This document shows positions 14,021 to 28,494 of a DNA stretch of 64,000 nt, piece after piece; the first letter of the stretch is position 1, and the number at the start of each line of letters is the position of its first letter. The stretch comes from Penelope pileata (taxonomy: Eukaryota; Chordata; Aves; Galliformes; Cracidae), in assembly GCA_013396635.1 (NCBI GenBank), contig WBMW01003835.1, positions 186,001 through 250,000 on the forward strand. The letters are read 5' to 3'. The notes below the pieces were generated by a model that made no database searches, had not been told where the DNA came from, and saw only the letters and a list, made by a program, of their open reading frames with translations. A program made the translations under genes and the position numbers.

Positions 14021-17000
14021 TGTTTGCAGGCTGGACAAACCACCCTCCTCCAATATCCTTACCTTTGTTGCAACGGGGATTGAAGCCATAACTGCCGTGA
14101 GGCAATGAGCATTTTTGTACTGCTGCCTTCTCCCTCACAAAATATACCCAACAGCTCCCTTGAATGAAAGAAGCGTCTCTTTAAAACATTTAAGCCTCAA
14201 CTTGGACTCCAAACTTTGCTTTGCACTAATGCCTCATGCCTTCACCACAGCACGTGATTAATTATAATTCCTATGATACATATATATATATCGTTTATAC
14301 ATTCAGCCCTTACTGTTCAACTTCCCGTGCTTCCAGTGGAGCCCTATGGGATACTTATGGCACCCCTGTGATATAGTTTACTCTGATTTACCTACATGAA
14401 TTTTGAAATTTAACATCAGAAGGATGTCATTTGGTCTGGAAACAAGGAAGTCAAACTGCTTAGCAAGTAACAAGCAATAACAAGATGAATATACCCTCCT
14501 TTTAGCATCTAAATCTTAGACTACATCTTCTTAATTAGAAATGCTACACGGTCGTCCACATAGGCCACAAGCAAATATGACAGCAATGGATGTACAGCTG
14601 CAGATCACAGATTCCTGCCTAGCAACAAGATTCTTCCCTGTGAGGCTTCTGCTTAATTGTACACTCTCATTTGTATATCAGTGAAGTCCACTTTCAGTTA
14701 GCTGAAGAACTGCTAATATTTATTCATAAGCAGCAAAACTATGAAAGAAAAAAGAAAGACACCTTTATAAAAAGAAGTTCAGGTATCTGTAATAGACTCT
14801 TGGTGTCTCTCCAGTGAATGGACACGAGAGAAACATTCCACTCTCCTACATCAGGGATTCCCACAAACCGGTTGCTCTGTGGTTTCTTACACCTCAAGAC
14901 ATCCAGTGTTTTATAAAGAGCCAAGAAGTAACATGTAGAATCTGCTAATGTTGCACAGACAGCAACAAATACTGAAAATAAGCAAGGTACTCATTCTATA
15001 GGGATAATGATGGCAACAGCATTAGTGCTGCAGCTGCAGCCACCTTCAGCGCCATTCCCTGCACAGACAAACTATTGCTGACATTCTTTCTCCTCTGTTC
15101 CTTCTTTCACATAGACGTGCACTCATTTTTACGTTTAATTTGGTCTCAGCATCTGCTTTTTTTCTTTGGTCCAACTCCGATGCCCCCACACTTAAGTCAT
15201 TAACATATTTTTTCCATTGTCTTATGGAGATTCCCTCTAATTCAGTATTTGAGGATTGCAAAGGATTAACAGAAAGTAAAACATCCAGATATCTCATGAT
15301 TCCAGAAGTGGATAATTTCTCTTTATCTTTTCAGCTATCCCTCACTGACTTGTCCGTTAAAGTAACCACACCAAACCATTCTTCCTTCTAAAGGCAGTAT
15401 ACTTTTGGAAAAGGATTTATTTTTAATCACTGCTAACAATCTATTATGGTCTACAGAGCATGCTCACTATGAAAGGGATAAATCTTCAAAGTGAAACATA
15501 AAAATCTGCTAACCATTATAAGGATTTTGCGGGTGTACCTCCAGCTTGCTACTTTGAAACTTGCCCCTTTGCCTGTCTTGAACTGGCTGAGGAATTTCCA
15601 GATCTGACGTACCATTAGAAATAAAGTACTGGATTGTGCACTAATGGTGCTGTTTGCAATTTAAACATACCAGGCTTTCTATACATGAAAAAGGAAGTAT
15701 TTCCAAAGAATGCTTGGAATGTATTCAGCAAGAAAATACATTTAATTATATTGAAACAGAATCCTAACTTTATTATAGATGATTACCCTTGCTGATAGCA
15801 AAGGACAAAGAAGGATTTGGGGAAAGAATTGCAGAAATATGGTCTAATGGCAGAAGGGCTAAACAAGGTTAAGAAACAGAGGTGCTAAACTTACCACACT
15901 TAAGCCACATTAATCTTTTCATTAGTACATTTAGGAAAAAAAAAAAAAAATCACAACTTTCCATCTCAAGTCATTATGTTGATGGGGCATCTTTGATCTA
16001 AAAAACCAGCAATGATCCCAAAGGGAAGCCAGAAGTGTTTTTGATTATTATCTGTAAAGTCTAAAATTCCTTAGGTGAAATTCAGTATGAAATGCATCCA
16101 TGCAATGATGAAGGTGAGTGAATATGTCAACATCTGTGCTTTATTAAAGCTGGACTATTTTTACTAGGCACTGAACCAGGGAGACCAAATACTCTGATAA
16201 AACCAGAAACTCCAGGAAGGGTTCTTTGAAGGTATTTCTTGCTGTCATGTTACTGAAAAATACAACTTAATGTTATTTTCTTACATGTTTGATATAATCA
16301 CTTTGCCTCACTGCACATCACTATCCAGAACTGTCGTCTTCTAAAAACGTACAGGGAATGAGATAATTTCTCCTGCTAACCATGGGTATCAAATGGATCA
16401 TGAAAATGTTTTCCAGTGTTCTGAGTAATGACATTTCTAATAAAATACAGCTTGAGTGTTACTAGGTCCAAAAAATCTAAAGTAAACAATTAGAACTATA
16501 TCTTGTTAGGATTAATTACTAGGATATTACACTTCCAGAGATGTGATTTTATTAAAAAAAAAACACAACAAGGATAGTTTTCATGAAATCTCTGATGAAT
16601 GAATAATGTAAAGCAAATATTTGTAAATGCAAAATTCTGATTCTGTCACTCGAGCTCCTGGTTAGCACAGGTTACAGTGTTCCTTCTGTGCTAAGCCTAA
16701 TAACTAATGCTGGAGTGCAGCAGGTCCAGCAGAAAGGCAGTCCATGTGGTTTTGGAGACACAAGAGATGGAGAAGTCACAAACTGAAAATCCAGGATTAG
16801 ATAAGCGGTGAAAAGGAAAGCAGAGGCTGTGGAGGGTGTTGTTTCTATCCCCACGTCAGCAAATGAAATTTCTCCTCAGTCTCTGCGAGATTCATATTAG
16901 GTCATATGCTCAATGCAGATGGTCTATTTAGAAAAAAAAAAAAAAGAGTGACTTGAAGCGCATCTCAGTGAACAGATTGTGTGTAACCAGAGCTTTTCTT

Positions 17001-20000
17001 CATGGCTGGGGAAACTGTAGTAAATGTTAATTTTTACATTTTTACCTCAGTCCAATTTCCATACATTTATATATGTACACATTTGATTTTAATTAAGTTT
17101 GCAGGAGGCTGAAAATTGATGTGCCATGGAAAACAGAAAAACAACTCAAACTTGCCAGAGACATCCTCACTAAGCTGGGCAGGGAAGACTTATTATGAAA
17201 ATAATCATATAATCTGTATAATTAATGCCAATTTAATTGGTTATTTGGAGTACATTTCTCATGTTTATTTCCACAGATTTCTCTTGACTCTTTGGAGATT
17301 GCTTATTAGCCACACATAGAGAGCTATGGGCAGATACACAAATTCTGTGAGACAGAAGATAATTTAAAACAAAGGAGTTAGTTACAGAGCTGAAGTTAAA
17401 TTACAAACAAGTTACAAAAGCATTTTAACACTTCACAATTGAAATGGATGTTGCACTCTGTTAAGAGGTAAATGGAAGATTCGGTCTTTCATAGTGCAAG
17501 TTACTTTTGTCCCATTTGTAGCAAATTACTCTTATATTATGAACATACAGAACCCATACTGTCTTTGGAAGTTCAAAGAAGCATTTACAGAACTGTCAAA
17601 ATATTTTTGCTGAAAAATCTTTCCATTAAAATGCCTTTACGTTTTGACAGAAGGATTCTTTTCATGAAATAACAGAAACAAAACACACCTTTCTGATTGG
17701 TACAAGGCTTGGGCACTTTCCTGGGAAGTGGCATCACTTTCAGGCCTTGTCCCATGCTTTGCTGAGCTTTGGTCTGCATTAGACCCAAGCATGATGGGAG
17801 GCTGCACATCCTACATTCTATACTAGTACCAGCAGCTATAAAACATCAATAGAAGATACACTTTTTTGTTTCACAAAAATATTGCGGAGTTGCTTTCACT
17901 TCAAAAGGAAAGAAAATACTTTTCAAAACATAGAAGTTGCCATGAAAAACAACATCTCTTTGGCTGAGGCATACTAGACTTCACTTCAGCATCGCAAGTC
18001 TTTAAATCCTAAGTATTACAGTTAAAGGGGTACTCGTGTAGTATCTTTCCCCTTTCACCTTAGTGAAGTCCAGACTTGGCAAGAAATGATAAATAAATTG
18101 GCCCACCTAATTGCACGCGAGCAAGTGGATCTGAACAGGAGTTAAATGGTGTATATATCTTCCATTCTTCACTGCTGTGTTTTGGAGTGTGCTGTTTTCA
18201 CTCAATATTACAGTGTTTACAGCACGGTACCATGGTACTGATCAGATAGTCTTCTGAGCTAAGAATCTCTGCAGTACATGCATCTTCACCGTGTTTGTTC
18301 CACCTATGATAGGTCTTGCCAGAGGTTGGTTTGACTCTGTGGAACAACATCGAGCAAGTTTGAGACCCCTGCATCTTGTTGCTGGAGTCAAAGTCTCCTT
18401 TAATCAGCACAGAGAAACTGTGATCATCTGTGGGTCTGTTCTCTTTTTTCTGTTGAGCATCCCATTTTATGACGCTTTAAATACCCAGGAAGCTTGAAGG
18501 TAAAATAGGAAAAGAGACCTACTATAGTCTTTTAGCAACAAAAGTCAACCTCACGGTATTCTCTCAACGTGCTTATGCTAAATACTACTTGGATAGATAT
18601 TTATCACTTGGAGGTACGACGTAGATTCCAGTCCTCCATATCAACTCATGGAAGATACAGTTTACTCTCACTTTCAGCACTAAGTGGATAGTTCTTACTG
18701 TAACTATTGAGTTCCTGCAATATGGAATTCATCTGGGCTGCATGGCTCAAAGCTAGACATAGACAATACTAAGGTTCAGGAGGGCACAAGCAAAACAAGG
18801 AAGCGTGGCTGCTGTTCTATAAAAGGCTCACCTACAGTTTGCTATTAGTACAATCACTGTCAGTAGAACCGTAGCTTTTTCTCCCCCCCTCCCCAGTATT
18901 TCAACTTCTAAGAACGCAACCTGCACTAATAGCCTCTTTTCTTTTTCCTTGATCTGTGCTGATTTGCCTCCTTATCTAGGATACTGATCCAAAGCACACT
19001 GAGGGCAACAGGAGCCTTGAAGACAGGTTCAAGAAGCAAAAGTGGTTCTAATGTACACAGGCGTTTTATTATCTCTCTTCAGCGTGTTTTCTGAAGTGAG
19101 ATAATGTCTGCTTTTCTTGTTGCAAACATGTTACTATCTCCTATCTCTTAAAATACCTGCTAAGACCTTGTACATTCCGATGATATTTTTAAGCCAGGAG
19201 TTTTTAAAGTACAGGTCACGACACATTGTCTGAGGGTCATAAACCTCAAACACTTTCACCATCTCTGGATCCCCACCGAAACAGACTTGCTTAGTCACAG
19301 TCCTCCTCAGCTACCAGCAGTGCTCTACAAATCATGGCACCCACTCCACATGCACGCTTTGAAGCACTGTGGAGGATTCTGGGACACATTTAAGAAGGCC
19401 AGAGAAAAAAAACAAGAAATTTTGTGGAGTCACAGCAGGGAGTGAGGTTGAGAACTTCTCATCATAGCAGTTAGCAAGATTGATGAGACCAAAGAACTCA
19501 TGATGCAGTTTTTGTGTCCAAGTATTAGTGAAGGGCGTAGACTGAAGGAGATGTATCAAAACTCTCTGGTAACAAGATTCACAAAAGGATTTTCTGAGAG
19601 GATCTGCTCTTTAGGGACACAAGGAAACAAATCTTGTATGAAGTCCATAAGAACTGTGATCCCTGGTTATTTTTTAGGTTATGGATAAAGGAGGATGGAA
19701 GCATGTATTCAAAGATCTCTGCCTTCTCCTTTGTTACTCAAATTGCCAAATGATCAAATGATGAAGTCCTTTAAATCTGCTTTGACAGTGTAGGTAACAA
19801 GGGATTCTTCATACAGCATAACCATCTGTGTCCAATTCCTCCAGTAAGTTTGGCTAAAGTCTTCTTGAGTGTTCAGGTAACTCCTTGAAATGAATTATGA
19901 CCACAGTCTTTAAAAAACAAAAACAAAAGCACAAACATAAAACAACAAACAAACAAGCAAACCCCACAAAGATGAAAGCCTCTTGCTTATACCATATAGG

Positions 20001-20023
20001 TACACAGTTGCCAGCCAGCATTT
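14021..20023. other. Intergenic, nothing recognised
   Basis: AT-rich single-copy DNA with a short (TA)n at 14280-14291, A15 at 15936, A14 at 16932 and an AAAC-rich stretch at 19910-19965. Open frames are all under about 85 codons and lack family resemblance. Confidence 0.7.
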
Positions 20024-20082
20024 GGGAGGTTGGACTCAATCTCTAGAGGTCCCTTCCAACTCCTACAACTCTGTGATTCTGA
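20024..20082 (+). mobile_element. CR1 LINE 3' tip, plus orientation
   Basis: Only about 60 bases remain: GGGAGGTTGGACTCAATCTC, TAGAGGTCCCTTCCAACTCC, then ACTCTGTGATTCTG. This is the hallmark CR1 3' terminus with the octamer-type tail. It lies just after an A-rich tract with many AAAC units (19910-19965), which is not part of the element. Confidence 0.9.
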
Positions 20083-20636
20083 GATGACTCATGTCATGGA
20101 AGGAGAAAAGAAACAGGTTTCCACCAAAATGAAATAAGAAGGATGATAAAAACAAAGAATGTAAGTCACATTTGTGCACGATGCAGAAGATCTGCAGAGC
20201 TGCTTTCATTGGAAGTGTTTTCCTTAGGGCTCTGAGTGCTTCAATGCAACTCTCTTAACCTCTTGGTACAGACTGATAGCAGAAAAACCAGTCACAGATG
20301 ATCCTTTGTAGGGTAGTGTGGAAGACGATATGGCTTAGGTCAGAAGGGGAATTAGTGCAGTCTTCTGGCTGTGTCATTTGATAGGTCTACAGACTTGTTT
20401 TTGAGGACAAATTATGCCCTAGACGTCTATATGGGAACTATTGAAAAGTGAAAGCCTTTCAACAAAGTATGGTTCACAGAGAAAGGTGATCGTTTTTCTT
20501 ACACCAATTAGTCATGTCCCATTCTACAAATATTTCCTTATCTCTATACTTAGATAGATCATCATGGCTCCAACATTGTTACTACAGTATCAAAATATTT
20601 AAATATTTAAAGATATAGGAACCATCTCCGAACTCC

Positions 20637-20652
20637 AAAAAAAAAAAAAAAA
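20637..20652. repeat. A16 homopolymer
   Basis: Sixteen consecutive A. Similar runs occur at 15936-15950 (A15) and 16932-16945 (A14). No retroposon structure is seen. Confidence 0.85.
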
Positions 20653-22221
20653 GGTAGTACTGGCAAAAGTGTCCCAAATGAATACGTCTTCTGTTCCTGA
20701 GGAAAGATTCCCACATGAATGTCAGGTAATCTGACAGAGGGAGTGGTTTTAACTTTCTTTGTCCAAAATGAGCATAAAAGTTATTTCTTGACTTATTCTA
20801 GACATTTTCATGAGCGCCAGTGGATATGAAGTTCTGCAGCATGGATGCTTTTCCATACTAGGTTTTCAGATGACTTTGAATTTATCTGAGAGACTTATTG
20901 CTGGCTTCTCTTACTCATTAAGTGTCCTTGGACACATCACATCACTTTAGGCCTCTCTGATCTAGTTTCATAGAAAAACTTACAGCCAAAGGAGTTACAT
21001 ATTTTTCCTCCCATGATCTACCTTTACCTCAGACTGACACCTCTTTGAAATGGCCACTGCCAGTTCTTGACACAGAGCTGGAACTTTGAAAACAGGTACA
21101 GTAGATGCTGCTTATTTCCTGTTCCTTACTGTTTGGATGACTTCATCTGGGAGGGTGAGATGGGACTTGGTAAAACATCTCATCCCATAGTTGTATTCAC
21201 TCCGATCCATTTTTTCCTTTCAGTTCAGTTTTACACTGCCATAGGCTCACTACCTTCTGCTAACTTTTTCCTGGCTAGGGGGGTTGTGAATTAATCTACC
21301 AGTGGACTGCCAAAGTCTAGCAGTTTCTTCTGCGTGCCAAGGACACTAAACCAGACCGTGCCCAGTAGTCTGTCACGGGAACATTCTTGGTGCCCATAAT
21401 CTCCTCCACAGGAAGAGCTGGGCTAACCTGAAGCCCTCCTTCTTCTGCTCTACTTCAGAATTGTTGTAGGAGAAAAATGAAACTGTCTGGAAACTGAGGA
21501 AAGAGCTTGTGCCGAGAGCTCCAACAGCAAATAACCAGCAGGAGAGTGCAGCTGGCCTAGACACCATATGCAGGTAGCTATCATTACTCACTCCAGCCCA
21601 GGGACTTTCACTGTAGCTGCATGTTTACACACTGATCAGCAATGCCCCTGGGCACTATTGTGACAAGCACAAAGATTCTGTGAAATTTTTTTTTTTTTTC
21701 CCCCCAAAAGAGACATTTTTCTAATTTTACTTGCATCAGTGCAATCCAAAGGCACCTAGTAAATCTTATTAACTGCAATTCCAACCTCACATTAGGGAGA
21801 GATGCTAGGGGGGTTGGAGTTTTCTTGTTGTTCTTTTCCCCTGAGTTTCTGACTAATGCAGCAGCGTAATTCATAGAAGTAGCCAACCCAGGGCTGCTTT
21901 TAAATAGTTTACCAAAAACTGTACCATTTGCAGTGACAAGGTTAAGCCACCTGCACATGCAGTCACTGCTTTGTCACTAACATAGGTCCTATTTTTTAGC
22001 ACAGTCAAGACCACAGCCACGGGCAAACATCTAACAACTTTGTGGCCCTGTTTTAAAAATAAAGTCTTTGTAAATGCCAACCACAATAACCTTAAGGCCT
22101 GCAATGACTATTATGGGGAGAAAAAAAAAACTAACAAAAAAACAACCAACCTTATTATTTCAGAGGCATCTCAAAATATTCCTGACCCAACCAGAAACAT
22201 TGCTGTCCTGTTTTGACTTTT

Positions 22222-22265
22222 TCCCCTCTCTCCCTCTCTTTTTTTTTTTTTTTTTAAAAAAAAAA
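22222..22265. repeat. Pyrimidine tract followed by T17-A10
   Basis: CCCCTCTCTCCCTCTC leads into 17 T (22239-22255) and then directly into 10 A (22256-22265), making a perfect 10-bp T/A inverted repeat with no loop. Confidence 0.9.
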
Positions 22266-25200
22266 GATACACTCAAATAATTGTTACACAAACCAGATCC
22301 TTTTTTCTGAAGTTTTGAATCCAAGGCAAGACTGTGGTAAAATTTTCCAAAACACCCCTGATTTCAGTTCTAAAGCAGTAACGTGAATGTTCTGAAATGA
22401 TCTCTTTGTGCTGCCAACTCACTCAAACTTGGTTTAACTGATTTTGTAGTGAAATCACAGGATCAATAGCAGGGATGGACACACCACCCTTGGCTGCGAA
22501 GTTTCCCTAAAAGTATGTTTTGAAAAATAACTTCTACGAAGAAAAATACAGTAAACATGCCATCTTTTCATGTCATTACAAGGGTAAAGCTGGAGCTAGG
22601 GATGTATTAAATGGAGGTTAACACAACAGTTGCACTGACTGCCAAGCCCAGCCAAGCTACTGATTGCTGGCAACAACTCAGATAACTCCTAGCTTGTTAT
22701 CTCTTCTGGCGTGGCAGAGGGATTAAGTTTTAACTGTTTCAAGAGCTAGGAAAAGTGCAAAAGAGGTGTCTCTCTTCAGTAAATCCTGATGAAATAGGAC
22801 AGACGATCAGTATGGAAGAGCACCTAAAAACTAATAAATTGAATTTCTTTTTAATTGGCGATACTGTATCTGATTGTGAATGTTTCAAAGTCTTCAGTCT
22901 CCTATAAATATTAGAATTTTTTTTTTTAAATGTTGTCTTGAATTAGTTTGGAATCAACTTGACTTTTTTCCTCAGAATTCCTTATATATTCAAAATGTTC
23001 TAGTGACCTAGAGTTATTTAGTGTACACCATAGACTTTACTAGAGGAGCCAAATGAGATGCAGGGCTAAAAGAGATGCAGCTGTCCCACTGACAGTTATC
23101 ACAGCTGGAGTCAGGTTAAGTCATTCTTTGTTTCTGAGGATGTTCTGGATGCAAGCTGGAGGAAGTCGTACCTGCAAGCTCTCCTCCAATGCTAAACATG
23201 AGGTGCAGGAATAGAAGTTCCATTGTGGACATTCTTACCACTAGATATCAATCAGAACAAGCACTGTTCTAGTCAGCTTTTGATTGATATGTACCTATCT
23301 CTAAGGTAATTCAAGTGTCTACTTAGTGTAGACATTTGTCCTGCATAAAGGACACTGTCATCGTCTTAGGCAGTCAAATTACTTTTAAAATCTGACCCAG
23401 GGTCCTCAGTAGCACGTGTGCTTATGAACACATACAAACAAGTGTGTGTTGATGAGTTATGGCCTTTACAAGGTGATATACTTTCTAATAAAGAGAACAA
23501 CCATCATCACGCAAGAAATGAGTTAAGGTCACTTAGGCACTGTGATGTCCATGCAAATTGTAGACTTCAAAGAAACAACTAAGAATTTACTGTGGTCTAC
23601 AAGTTAATAGCCCTGATAGGCTCAAACCCTAAGTGACTGCATATTCTTCTCTGCCAAGATTTAGCAAGTAATCTACTTCTAATCTCTTTCCCACTCCTAT
23701 AACTTCTTGTGTTCAGGAACTGTTTAATGCAAAGGCATCTCCTGTGTTTCATCATTTCGTTCACATATAGCCACATCTTTATTGTTTGTTATCCTTCCTG
23801 CAGAAATATTTGGCATGCACAATTAACACTTTTTATGACACCGTAGATTTTTATAAACCCATGTTCAAAAACACACTTGTTCATCTCAGCAAGAAAAAAT
23901 AGCTACTGTTGGACTCCTCCTTATAGAATTAGGGAAAATAGAAAATATTTCTGAATATTATATTCCCAGTTGTACAAAAGTCTATAGAATAATAAAGCTT
24001 TAATCAAGTTCAGCATTAGGAAGGCATTTCCCCCTCAACTATTCTTTTCTGTGAGTCTAACACTCTCAGCATCCACACAAGATGACTAATAAACCAGTCA
24101 GTATGTGTACAGGAGAAGAGAAAAATCATAACAGAAATTGAATGAACTGCTCAAACTGAAATGTACCTGGTGTCAAATGAATGACTAGAGGCCAAGAGGT
24201 CTTGGCTGCCAACTCCTAAATTGAGACTACTAGACAAAACTTATTATTCATTCACTTACACAATTAACTTGAAGAAGAAAAAAATACACAAAAAGCCAAT
24301 AAAACGGACTGATGAATAGTGGAGCACAAACATCCCTTCAAGGCGACTAGTTTTGAGCTGATGACAGCAGCTAGCAGGCATCTCTTTCTGACAACTGTCT
24401 TGCTGCAATTCATCAAAGTTCAGTAGGTGATTTCAGAGTACTTTGAGCTTGCATCACTAAATAATGCCTGAGATCATATACACATTACCGGAACAATTGA
24501 ATAATCCCATTAACTTATTTGACACAGGACTGCTCAGAATATTTCTATCCAAACTCATTGATCTTGGTAGCTCTCCCATGCCAGGAGAAGGAGCAGAGCT
24601 ATCTTTACTTCAGAAGTCTGAACTCCAGAACTTAAAGCAGAAATTCAAACCAGATTCTACAGAAATTCTTCAGAGATAAAGACATCTGTAAGGGGATTGA
24701 ATGGAAATTGCTTCAAATTCAATTTAAAGATACTCCATATGTAAACAACAGAAGAATTATTTGTGAGAATCAAATAGTCTTTAAAAATTCAATTCTAACG
24801 TCTTGTATCTATACAAATAATCTTAGCAAAAGTCTAAATGTTGTTTTAAGGAACGCACACATGAACATAAGCAGCAGTCAAACAACAGCCAACACGAAGA
24901 GGATGGCTACCAAGATAAATCAGAGTAAAGAAGAGTTAATCATTTGAGATTTTTTCAAGCAGATGTCAAATTTTAAGATCCTTTTGCTGAGAAGCATGTT
25001 AATCTGACTTCTCAAAGAGAGTAACATTAATTATCTGTTCAATGATATGCTAATGATTTGAGCAAAATTTCAAACTTTAACCCCAAGAGAATTCTGCCTT
25101 TGAAAGTTCTCTGAGAATTTTTTTTTCCAACAAACCTGTACTTTCCTACAAAAGTATATGGACTAGAAACCTCCCAACGACTTGCTTTGTACAGCACTGC

Positions 25201-28200
25201 GAGAGATGCACATAGTGCAGCACTACAACCTGACAGGACTCAGTGAGTGATTTCCATTCTCCCTGAGTGCCTCAGGCAGTCTGATGGATGCTCATGGCAA
25301 TATACCCAATGAGAAAACAGAATACATTAAATTCAGAAGCTGACTCCATACATGTTTGTGAGCACATGACTCCCTGTCAACTTGCAAAACTAGGGCTGTA
25401 CAAGCAAGAACTGCATAACTCAAGACTGAAAGTTATTTTCCTGCCTTCTGCCAAAGTAAGAAATCTACAAAATACATGCAGAACCCACCTAACCAATGCT
25501 AAAAAAAAGGCAATAACAAGCCTCACTTCTCAGCACACAGCCTATTTTAGAGGCAGAGCACTGCACTTACTGCTGCAGGAATCTCTTCTGTGTTCTGACA
25601 ACCACAGTCTCAAAGCCTACCCAGGCTACAGGGGTGCCCTGCAAGATCAAACTGATCTTCAAGGTATGCCATACCTGTGATTTTCTGATTTGTTGGGTTT
25701 GAACCTCCTTGCAATTTCACTTATTCTTCTTGGAGACAAGTGAAAAGGCTAGATTCATTACATCATGCAATGGAAGAAGAGAACGTAAGAAGCTATCAAA
25801 GAGTAGAAATCCTGTAAGTCTTATAACACACTGAAAGGATGCAAGGCTCAAGCTGAAAACATTTCAGTAGCTGTTAAGGAAAAAGTCTGAACTCACACAA
25901 CTACACGGTCATCTTGTCCAGAGAAGGGATCTACTTGATTCTTGAGCATTTCTTTCTTGTACTGCTGCTGCTTCTTGTACCACTTCTTTCTGCTTAAACT
26001 GCTTCTGCTTCTTTTGGCTGACCCTTACATGAGTCCAGGTAAACCCCACACCTGTCCCCTTTCTGTGGGAAGGAGAGCACAGGTGCACTCAATCTGCCTC
26101 AACTCCCCAGGCAGCCATGCCCTCCTCCAGGTGCTCAATCATCAGTTCAGGCCATGGTCAACAGTTTCCCCACAGTGGTAATGGAGGTACTTTGGTGGAA
26201 ACTTTTCTCTCAGCAAAGAGAGGGTTTTCAAAGTCTCATTGATTTAATGCACTCTTCTGTTTCAGGTACGCAGCATTGGACAAGAGATGAGTAAGGAAGG
26301 AAGGCACCTTTTGCACAAAGAAAAGCTGATTGCTTGTTTCTTTATCTCTCGTGATCCCATTAACCCATTCATGGCATCACCATTTCTAAACATCTGGAGG
26401 TTAAGGTAAGCCCTCTTAGAAGGAATGCTTGACCCATACTTCTTTTCATAGGCAGAAGACTCTGCCCAGGGAAACACAAAAAACAACAGCCCCAAATCTT
26501 CCATTCAAGGCATGGGACTGGCTCTACAGATGCATTACATTTCAAACCCAACTTCCCCAAACTCTAAAGTGGAACAGGATGGGTGCATATGTTTACTACC
26601 CAGGCAGGCTGTTCACCAGGAAGATGGGAGATCACTGTGGGATCAAAGGAGCATACCTTGGGTCCAGCAGCCCCAGGCTGCTCTGGGCAGTGCTGGGATG
26701 TGCGTTGCAGTAGTCTCTCCTAGCCTCAACTAGAGCAAGAGAGACCTTAGTCTGCATCTCCCAGTGCTCATCCTAAACTCTACGGCCATACTGACTTCAT
26801 TCCCTCTTGTGTTGGATGTAGAGTTACATAAAACCAAGAAAGAGAAAAAAGACTAGGAAAATAAGTGAGACAGAAGAAGAAATTATGTATGTTAATGTCC
26901 TGCTTCATCCTCTGCAGCCAGATCCAAGACAATCCTTGTGTAACAAGAGTGAATCCCTGTTTCTGGGAAAGTAATAGACGATATCCCTTGAATCTGAATG
27001 ATTTTGAGTTTTTCTACGCACTAGTGTTTGCATTCCCATGGAGGCTATTTTCCCCATTTCTGCTCTAAGTTTATGTTGTATGAACTGCCCTGGATTTTCC
27101 ATACCAAAGTGACAAGATCAGGAAATGTTTTCTCTAAAGACCCAGTATATCAACTCTTCTAAGTTCCTCATGACTGTGGTTCCATAAACTCTTGAAAAAT
27201 ATAAATTAATCTCTTTTCAACAACTCACAGCCACTCAGAATTTGACAGAAATGGGAAATCACAGCTAGAAAAACTAAATCCTGCCTTTGTTTCCTGAACT
27301 TCAAACTACAGATTAATTTGACAGATGTCTGAGCCTCATTACTATTGCTATTGTCTGTCTCTGAATAATAACTCTGATGATCATTATACTGTTTTGAGAC
27401 ACGCATATTTTAATACTATGCTCATCACTATAAAAAATGTAAACCACATTAACTGTTTGTTTTTGATGGTTTTTTTTTCACATGGTCATGAAAAATGCAT
27501 TTGAAAGGGAGATTTGTAATGTTTCCAATTTCATGAAAAACTGTGGAAAGTACTGGAAAACATTTGAGATCTGTCAGTATGAAACTGCCATTTCTGGGAA
27601 TGATTTCACCTTATTCTAGAGGCTCTCTGTACAGCAAAGCTGGTTCATCTTCACAAGAGCCCATTGTCACTGGAACTACACCAGGACAGCTGAGCAGGAG
27701 GAGTTCCTTGAGGAACATGGCTGCAGACAGTTCATTTCCATATTCTGGTGGTGTTTGGCTCTTACAATGGTTTTGCAAAACCACAAGCTCTAAGGCATAG
27801 CCTCAAGCACCCCTGAGACTTCTCTTAAACGCTTTGAGAGCCTTACTGGTCTATGGCACTATTTCTTGGAAGAGCCACTGTTTTGCTCGTAGTGTTCATG
27901 CGCAGCCTGATTCAGATCCAGGGTTCTGACCTGCATAGGTTCGCTTTTCAGAACCAGTTGAACAAATAATTCCCACTTCGCACAATGTGTTTGCACATCC
28001 CATAACGCAGCATTCCAGCTTGATGAGCTAATGGTTGTTTGAGTCCTGAATCCAATAGATTCATAGCCTGGGGAGGAGGCAAAACTGGTGACCACTTCAG
28101 GAAGGCATTTTAGGATGAAAAATAAGCTGCAAAACTTCATCTAGATTCACTTTCTAAATCTAACCTTCAAGCATATTCCAGCAGTTCTCCATGCAATATA

Positions 28201-28436
28201 CTTGTATTCCAGATGAGGATGGCTTTCCCTTCTTCAAATCAAGCCCTTTGTTCAGAATATCAGTCTCCCTGATCTGGACAGGCAAACCCACATCACCAAC
28301 CCTCCTACATCTTCATGCACACAATCCTCTATTTCCCACCCATTCCAGGCAGGGAGAATCTGAAGTGTCCAGTAGCTCTTCAGTCTTCTTCATTCTGCTG
28401 AAACCCAACAGTTTCTAATCTCATAACATGGGAAAC

Positions 28437-28494
28437 TAAAAGTAAATAAATAAAAAATAATAATAATAAAAAAAGAAGGAAAGAAAGAAAGAGG
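28437..28494. repeat. A-rich compound microsatellite (AAAT, AAT, GAAA)
   Basis: TAAATAAATAAA passes into TAATAATAATAA, then GAAGGAAAGAAAGAAAGAG. It is a composite purine-rich simple repeat. Confidence 0.9.

Noticed and set aside
13869..14108. 79-codon plus-strand frame
   Set aside because: Mostly antisense to the CR1 fragment ending near 14020.
25288..25680. 130-codon plus-strand open frame
   Set aside because: Composition looks random, with no flanking splice or promoter signals and no recognised family.
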